From Flavobacterium sp. (GTDB taxonomy: Bacteria > Bacteroidota > Bacteroidia > Flavobacteriales > Flavobacteriaceae), in assembly GCF_003525665.1 (NCBI RefSeq), contig NZ_DQDX01000180.1:32263-44789 (forward strand): a stretch of 12,527 bases of DNA, in the 5' to 3' direction. A program made the position numbers and the translations under genes. Positions 8,277 to 12,527 of the stretch are shown piece by piece; the stretch's first letter is position 1, and every line of letters starts with the position of its first letter. The notes beneath the pieces are model-generated. The model had not been told where the DNA came from and did no database searches. It was given only the letters and a program-made list of their open reading frames with translations.

Positions 8277-8321
8277 TAAAACATTAGTTAAAGTTTTCTC
8301 GTATATGCTTGAAAATTAATG

Positions 8322-8355
8322 ATAAGAAAATCTTTTCGTCCATATTCTTATTTTT
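8322..8355 (+). terminator. Weak candidate terminator after feoB
   Basis: ATAAGAA (8322-8328) pairs with TTCTTAT (8345-8351) around a 16-base loop, and five T residues close the structure (8351-8355). The stem is A+T-rich and short and a rival hairpin GAAAATCTTTTC overlaps it, so this is only tentative. Its position, just before the receptor's -33 box, is sensible. Confidence 0.3.
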
Positions 8356-8357
8356 AA

Positions 8358-8389
8358 TTTGTCTAAATAAATTCCATTTGGTAATTTTG
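8358..8389 (+). promoter_or_regulatory. Promoter of the TonB-dependent receptor (-33 TTTG, -7 TAATTTTG)
   Basis: TTTG at 8358-8361 and TAATTTTG at 8382-8389 are separated by 20 bases. Both boxes match the Bacteroidota sigma consensus, making this the best promoter in the window. It places the transcript start near 8395, inside the dyad described next, and gives a leader of about 20 bases before the ATG at 8415. Confidence 0.7.
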
Positions 8390-8394
8390 TACCG

Positions 8395-8407
8395 TAGATT
8401 TAATCTA
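8395..8407. promoter_or_regulatory. Perfect dyad TAGATT-T-AATCTA at the receptor's predicted transcript start (candidate operator)
   Basis: TAGATT (8395-8400) and AATCTA (8402-8407) form a perfect inverted repeat around one T, five bases after the -7 box. A repressor bound here would block initiation. The right side continues as AATCTAAATAA (8402-8412), shared exactly with the feoA promoter, and a further half-like copy GTCTAAATAAA lies at 8361-8371 in the spacer. The TAGR..YCTA shape recalls sites of the DtxR family, and a DtxR-family gene is in this window. The match is by eye and Fur or another regulator is possible. Confidence 0.5.
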
Positions 8408-8414
8408 AATAAAA

Positions 8415-10646
8415 ATGAAGAACTTTTTAATATCAATTTCTATACTTTTTTCTTTCTCAGTTAATGCCCAAGAAGATGATTTGGCTATAAATGACACAGT
8501 TAGAAGACTGAATCCTGTAGTTATAATCGCTAAAAAGCAAAGCCCAGAGCGTATGCCAGAAGTTAAAGATAACGTTCTGTTTTCTGGGAAAAAAAATGAA
8601 GTTTTAAAACTATCCAACATCAACGGAAATTTTACTACAAATAATGCAAGAGAAATATTTTCGAGAGTTCCTGGTGTAACGATTTGGGAAAACGAAGGTT
8701 CGGGAATTCAAATAAATGTTGGCGTTAGAGGATTAAGCCCGAACAGAAGTTGGGAATTAAATACAAGACAAAACGGTTATGACATTTCATCAGACGTTTT
8801 TGGATATCCAGAAGCTTATTACAATCCACCATTAGAAGCGGTCGAAACTTTAGAACTTATTCGTGGCGGATCTTCATTACAATTCGGACCTCAATTTGGT
8901 GGTATGCTAAACTATCAATTAAAAAGAGAGACAAAAAAGAAATTTTCATTCGAAACTCAAAATACTACTGGAAGCTACGGATTAATGAGTAGTTACAATG
9001 CAATTGGTGGTAAATTAAATAAATTCTCTTACTATTTGTACAATCATTCAAGAAGCGGCGATGGTTGGAGGGAAAATTCAGAATACACGGTACGCAACAC
9101 GCATGCTTTCATAGAATATCGTTTTACCGAAAAGACAAAACTATCGGCAGAATACACCAATATGGATTATAAAATGCAACAAGCTGGAGGTTTAACAGAT
9201 GAGCAATTTAACGCAAATCCAAGACAATCTTTGAGAGAACGAAACTGGTTTGGAACACCTTGGAATGTATTTTCGGTAAATTTTGACACCGAAATAAATG
9301 ACAACTTTACTTCAAATACTAAACTATTCGGATTAATTGGTGAACGAAATAGCGTTGGATTTACTGCAACTCCAAATACCGCAGATGCCATTAATCCTTC
9401 AACAAATGATTACGCCAACAGACGTGTTGATAGAGATTACTATAAAAATTTTGGCGTTGAAAATAGAAATATTTACAAATACAAATTAGGCAAAATCAAC
9501 AACAACCTTGCGTTTGGAGCACGTATTTATAGAGCAAAAACACAGCGTTTACAAGAAGGACGAGGAACAACTGGTTCCGATTTTGATTTATCTATTGATG
9601 GACAATACGTACGCGACATTAATTTTAGCACAGAAAATGTAGCTCTATTTGCGGAAAATCAATTTAAAGTTACTGAAAAACTTAGCGTTACGCCAGGTAT
9701 TCGATATGAATACATCAAAAATACTGGAGAAGGAAGATTTGGCATTAGCAACGGAAATCCTATAGCTTTTCCTGATAAAACAATTTCTCGAAGCAAACCA
9801 TTATTCGGACTTGGTGTTGAATATAAGTTACTATCAACCAATATCTATGCAAATATTACACAAGCCTACAGACCAGTTTTATTTTCAGATTTAACTCCAC
9901 CAGCAGTAACAGATGTAATTGATCCAAATTTAAAAGATGCAAGCGGATTCAATGCCGACTTAGGATTTAGAGGAACTTATAAAAAATTCTTAAACTTTGA
10001 TTTTAGTTTGTTCTATTTGAGTTATAATAACCGAATTGGTGGTGTTAGACAATTTATCAATAACGACCCAAATCAAGGAACATTTATTTACCGAACTAAT
10101 TTAGGTGAAACAGTAAATAAAGGTATTGAAGGATTTGTAAATTTAAATGTAACAAAATTGTTTGATGTAGATATGCCATATGGTAATCTCGATATTTTTG
10201 CAACAGTAAGTTTTATCGACAGTCGCTACACTGATTTTGCTGTATCTACTGCTTCTGGAACAGCTCCAAATATAACTATCACCGAAACTAATTTAAATGG
10301 TAATCGAGTAGAAAATGCACCAAGATACATTCATAATTTCGGAATTTCATGGAGTAACAACAACATTTCAGCGACGGCACAATATAAAATGTCAGGTAAA
10401 ATTTTTACAGATGCCAACAACACTTCGGCTCCATCTGCAAATGGTTTAACTGGATTGTTAGATAATTACAATGTTTTCGATTTGTCTACAGAATATAAAT
10501 TTTTGAAGAATTACAATATTCGAGGTGGAATTAATAATCTATTTGATAAAAATTATGCTACACGAAGAGCTGGTGGATATCCTGGACCAGGAATCTTACC
10601 TGGTGAAGGACGCACTTTTTACATCTCGATAGGAGCTAAAATTTAA
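8415..10646 (+). CDS. TonB-dependent outer-membrane receptor, FecA-like (ferric chelate uptake)
   Basis: A 743-residue outer-membrane barrel. Residues 1-19 are a signal peptide ending in NAQ. A possible TonB box, VVIIA, lies at 35-39. The plug follows directly, without the carboxypeptidase-like N-terminal domain common in Bacteroidota SusC proteins. Plug signatures are REIFSRVPGVTIWE, INVGVRGLSPNRS and the closing ELIRGGSSLQFGPQFGG block. The rest is repeated amphipathic strands rich in Tyr, Asn and Phe, ending in GRTFYISIGAKI; the last residue is Ile rather than the usual Phe. Overall pattern is closest in my reading to Fe(III)-dicitrate (FecA) receptors, but the ligand is inference. No SusD, FecI or FecR gene is adjacent, so control is more likely by the operator at 8395-8407 than by an anti-sigma system. 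The small FeoB-associated gene follows by 24 bases. Confidence 0.93.
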   Translation: MKNFLISISILFSFSVNAQEDDLAINDTVRRLNPVVIIAKKQSPERMPEVKDNVLFSGKKNEVLKLSNINGNFTTNNAREIFSRVPGVTIWENEGSGIQINVGVRGLSPNRSWELNTRQNGYDISSDVFGYPEAYYNPPLEAVETLELIRGGSSLQFGPQFGGMLNYQLKRETKKKFSFETQNTTGSYGLMSSYNAIGGKLNKFSYYLYNHSRSGDGWRENSEYTVRNTHAFIEYRFTEKTKLSAEYTNMDYKMQQAGGLTDEQFNANPRQSLRERNWFGTPWNVFSVNFDTEINDNFTSNTKLFGLIGERNSVGFTATPNTADAINPSTNDYANRRVDRDYYKNFGVENRNIYKYKLGKINNNLAFGARIYRAKTQRLQEGRGTTGSDFDLSIDGQYVRDINFSTENVALFAENQFKVTEKLSVTPGIRYEYIKNTGEGRFGISNGNPIAFPDKTISRSKPLFGLGVEYKLLSTNIYANITQAYRPVLFSDLTPPAVTDVIDPNLKDASGFNADLGFRGTYKKFLNFDFSLFYLSYNNRIGGVRQFINNDPNQGTFIYRTNLGETVNKGIEGFVNLNVTKLFDVDMPYGNLDIFATVSFIDSRYTDFAVSTASGTAPNITITETNLNGNRVENAPRYIHNFGISWSNNNISATAQYKMSGKIFTDANNTSAPSANGLTGLLDNYNVFDLSTEYKFLKNYNIRGGINNLFDKNYATRRAGGYPGPGILPGEGRTFYISIGAKI

Positions 10647-10670
10647 TAACAACAAGTAAACTACAGTCTA

Positions 10671-10790
10671 ATGATACAAATGGTTTTAGTATATATAGCA
10701 CTTGCAATAGCAGTATTCTTTTTGCTAAAACCATTAATTGGTAAAAAGAAACCTAAAAAAGATTGTGGCGACGATTGTGGTTGCCACTAA
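10671..10790 (+). CDS. FeoB-associated Cys-rich membrane protein (39 residues)
   Basis: A 39-residue protein. One membrane segment (about residues 4-19) leads into PLIGKKKPKK and a tail DCGDDCGCH holding three Cys and a terminal His. This layout, one helix, a basic stretch, then a CxxxCxC tail, is that of the FeoB-associated Cys-rich membrane protein family, usually encoded next to feoB and thought to assist Fe(II) transport. The basic stretch after the helix argues for a cytoplasmic tail, where it could handle Fe(II) at the FeoB exit; that role is inference. Here it follows the TonB receptor by 24 bases rather than feoB, so it probably shares the receptor's transcript. Its stop overlaps the end of the convergent gene by four bases (10787-10790). 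Confidence 0.88.
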   Translation: MIQMVLVYIALAIAVFFLLKPLIGKKKPKKDCGDDCGCH

Positions 10791-11173
10791 TTTTCAAATA
10801 CAATTTTGATGTATTTCTTTTTGTCTTTTACAACAACACCTTCTTTAGGATAAGGATTGACACCAATCGATTTAATTTTTTTAGAATAATATTTTGCAAA
10901 CCACAAGTTATTCTCTTCTCTATTTTTCGAATTGAATGTCAGCGTTTGTTCTTCAACAAATTCCTTGTCGTTGTAAACTTCAATAAGTACTGAAACTTCT
11001 CCAGCCCAAATACAAGTTGTTCCTTCTGGACAACGCGAATCATTGAAAACACTTTTCAATTTGAGATGAAATCCTTTTTTCGGGATGCATTTTTTTGGTG
11101 TGATTTTTACTTCTGTTTGAGCAAAAGCAAAAACGAAATTCAGAAAAAATAATACAATAACAAGCTTTTTCAT
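10787..11173 (-). CDS. Small secreted protein with RCPEGTTCIWAGE motif, unknown function
   Basis: A 128-residue protein whose signal peptide ends in FAQ at residue 19. There is no lipobox Cys, so it should be soluble in the periplasm or secreted. The mature part looks all-beta. Cys29, Cys48 and Cys54 are the only cysteines; the last two lie in SRCPEGTTCIWAGEVSV, a motif I recognise from uncharacterised small exported Bacteroidota proteins. The odd number of cysteines leaves one free after a Cys48-Cys54 disulfide. A basic, aromatic C-terminal half (NLWFAKYYSKKIKSIGVNPYP) ends in a YIKIVF strand. It is the last gene of the regulator-ZIP unit, 12 bases after the ZIP stop, so it may be made under the same metal control. 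It ends in TAG, overlapping the convergent mini-gene by four bases. I assign no function. Confidence 0.85.
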   Translation of the reverse strand: MKKLVIVLFFLNFVFAFAQTEVKITPKKCIPKKGFHLKLKSVFNDSRCPEGTTCIWAGEVSVLIEVYNDKEFVEEQTLTFNSKNREENNLWFAKYYSKKIKSIGVNPYPKEGVVVKDKKKYIKIVFEN

Positions 11174-11185
11174 AGTCTGATTTTT

Positions 11186-12004
11186 TTATCCCAAAGCAAC
11201 ATCAAGCGTCATCATCACAATAAATCCGCCTATAAAACCAAGTGTAGCAATATCCGTGTTCTTATCTTGTTGTGTTTCTGGAATTACTTCTTCAACAACT
11301 ACAAATATCATCGCACCAGCAGCGAATGCTAAAGCGTAAGGCAAAAGTGGTGTGAAAAAAGTTACTGCAACTGCACCCAAAACTCCAGCAATCGGTTCCA
11401 CTATTGCAGATGATTGTCCGTACATGAAACTTTTCCAACGGCTCATTCCCATTCTACGTAATGGCATTGAAACCGCAATTCCTTCTGGGAAATTCTGTAT
11501 TCCAATTCCGATTGCCAAGGTCACAGCGCCAGCAATTGATGCTTCGGGAATTCCTGCTGCAACTCCGCCAAACAAAACTCCAACCGCCAAACCTTCGGGA
11601 ATGTTATGTAAAGTGATTGCTAGAACCAATAAAGTAGTTCGTTGCCAAGGCGATTTTACACCTTCGGTTTCTTTAAAATTAATGTGCAAATGCGGTAACA
11701 CTTTATCCAAACCAAATATAAAAAGTGCTCCCAAAGCAAATCCAACTGCTGCCGGAATAACTTTGATAAAACCTTCACCTTTACTCATTTCAATAGCTGG
11801 CGCTAATAAACTCCAAAAACTTGCGGCAACCATAACGCCTCCGGTAAAACCAAGCATTCCGTCGAGCACAACACGATTCATATTCTTAAAAAAGAACACA
11901 AACGATGCACCAAACGCTGTTAGAAACCAAGTAAATAAGGTAGCATACAATGCAGCCAAAATTGGATCTATACTTTCGAAATAATCTAAAACGGATTCAA
12001 ACAT
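11186..12004 (-). CDS. ZIP family divalent metal transporter (GufA-type)
   Basis: A 272-residue inner-membrane protein with about eight hydrophobic segments. ZIP proteins move Zn, Fe, Mn or related divalent ions into the cytoplasm. The two metal-binding helices are clear: HNIPEGLAVG with His133 and Glu137, and QNFPEGIAV with Gln170 and Glu174. Gln in place of the second His of ZupT-type proteins marks the GufA branch, whose members also carry the GGVMVAASFWSLLAPAIE block seen at about residues 55-71. A loop with PHLHINF (104-110) supplies two His before the core. The VVVEEVIPE segment near the end is another conserved acidic helix. It starts one base after the stop of the DtxR-family gene, so the two are surely cotranscribed and probably coupled. 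The transported metal cannot be read from sequence; the regulator suggests Mn or Fe. Confidence 0.94.
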   Translation of the reverse strand: MFESVLDYFESIDPILAALYATLFTWFLTAFGASFVFFFKNMNRVVLDGMLGFTGGVMVAASFWSLLAPAIEMSKGEGFIKVIPAAVGFALGALFIFGLDKVLPHLHINFKETEGVKSPWQRTTLLVLAITLHNIPEGLAVGVLFGGVAAGIPEASIAGAVTLAIGIGIQNFPEGIAVSMPLRRMGMSRWKSFMYGQSSAIVEPIAGVLGAVAVTFFTPLLPYALAFAAGAMIFVVVEEVIPETQQDKNTDIATLGFIGGFIVMMTLDVALG

Positions 12005-12005
12005 A

Positions 12006-12527
12006 TTATTTTACGTATAAATTATTAGCAATTTTATTGGATAAAGTTAATTCTCTCGAATCAATTTCTACCAGTAATGTGTCGTCAAAACTTTCTTTTT
12101 CTTTTACTTTTATTTTAGAACCCAAAGCAATTTTTTGTTTGTCTAAATACTTTAAAAAATCAGATGAAGAATCTTTTACTCCTACACATTTATATTCTGT
12201 ATTCAATACTGCTTCTGATAACAGCAACTTATTTACCTTTTTAATTACGCCGTTTGCATTTGGAATTGGATCTCCATGCGGATCAAAATCTGGAAATTCT
12301 AAAAACTCATCCAGTTTATTGATGAGTGCTTCCGATTTTATATGTTCTAATTCTTCTGCAATTTCATGAACTTCATCCCAAGAAAAACTTAATTTCTCTA
12401 CCAAAAAAACTTCCCACAATCGGTGTTTTCTTACAATCATTTTAGCCGATAGAAATCCGCTTTCAGTCAACGTTACACCTTGGTATTTTTGATACGAAAC
12501 CAACTCTTTATCAGATAATTTTTTTAG
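12006..12527 (-). CDS. DtxR/MntR-family metal-dependent transcriptional regulator, N-terminus outside the window
   Basis: The reading frame is open through the right edge: eight more codons (KKLSDKE among them) precede an internal TTG at 12503 and fit the end of the winged helix, so the true start is outside the window. Visible parts are the end of the DNA-binding domain (LVSYQKYQGVTLTESG), the dimerisation and metal domain, and a C-terminal FeoA-like SH3 domain (about the last 75 residues). Metal ligands can be aligned with DtxR: KHRLWE gives His79 and Glu83; VHEIAEELEH gives His98, Glu105 and His106. The residue at DtxR Cys102 is Glu here, as in MntR proteins. The DPHGDPIP turn is standard. 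In the family, metal-bound dimers repress uptake genes. It heads the unit with ZIP and the secreted protein; its own promoter is off the edge. About 45 residues are missing. Confidence 0.93.
   Translation of the reverse strand, partial: LKKLSDKELVSYQKYQGVTLTESGFLSAKMIVRKHRLWEVFLVEKLSFSWDEVHEIAEELEHIKSEALINKLDEFLEFPDFDPHGDPIPNANGVIKKVNKLLLSEAVLNTEYKCVGVKDSSSDFLKYLDKQKIALGSKIKVKEKESFDDTLLVEIDSRELTLSNKIANNLYVK

Noticed and set aside
8328..8337. GAAAATCTTTTC hairpin region as an operator
   Set aside because: A+T-rich palindromes of this size are expected by chance in such DNA, and it has no copy near the other metal genes.
11352..11984. 210-codon open frame on the plus strand
   Set aside because: Lies wholly antisense to the ZIP transporter, whose metal motifs are clear; its product is Pro/Lys/Ala-rich and low in complexity.
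11950..12369. 139-codon open frame on the plus strand
   Set aside because: Antisense to the DtxR-family regulator and the start of ZIP; Ser/Phe-rich with no family features.
12501..12503. TTG as start codon of the DtxR-family gene
   Set aside because: The frame stays open upstream to the window edge and those codons fit the family's winged-helix sequence, so the gene begins outside the window.

Overview
The window reads as a low-GC member of the Bacteroidota, most likely Flavobacterium or a close relative. Three things point there: the A+T-rich codon use, the promoters of the TTTG / TAnnTTTG type with no clear Shine-Dalgarno sites, and a secreted protein ending in a type A sorting domain of the type IX secretion system. 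No RNA genes, insertion sequences or CRISPR arrays are visible. Genes are tightly packed and the largest gap is 227 bases (5708-5934).

Layout. (1) 1-4902, minus strand: a two-gene unit with a 1138-residue BNR-repeat protein exported by the type IX system, then, 3 bases on, an M13 (neprilysin-like) metallopeptidase cut off by the window's left edge just before its catalytic motif. (2) 4903-5011: back-to-back promoters. (3) 5012-5707, plus strand: a membrane-anchored SCO/SenC copper chaperone. (4) 5708-5934: a cluster of three hairpins sharing TCCCGA/TCGGGA arms, then the feoA promoter. (5) 5935-8276: feoA and feoB, overlapping by one base, for ferrous iron uptake. (6) 8415-10790: a FecA-like TonB-dependent receptor followed by a 39-residue FeoB-associated Cys-rich membrane protein. 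(7) 10787-12527, minus strand, in transcription order: a DtxR/MntR-type metalloregulator (N-terminus outside the window), a GufA-type ZIP metal transporter 1 base downstream, and a small secreted protein of unknown role 12 bases further on.

From 5012 to the right edge the window is largely a metal-homeostasis island. It holds an outer-membrane receptor probably for ferric chelates, an inner-membrane Fe(II) transporter, a ZIP divalent-metal transporter, a metal-sensing repressor candidate, and a copper insertion factor for cytochrome oxidase. The feoA and receptor promoters share the element AATCTAAATAA. In the receptor promoter it is part of a perfect TAGATT-T-AATCTA dyad just downstream of the -7 box. 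In the feoA promoter it is one arm of a long-spaced inverted repeat around the -7 box. I infer that both are controlled by one metal-dependent regulator, with the DtxR-family protein in this window as one candidate and Fur as another.

I see no clearly new molecular system. The most interesting leads are the shared operator candidate, the hairpin cluster before feoA, the displaced FeoB-associated mini-protein, and the unknown secreted protein in the regulator-ZIP operon.
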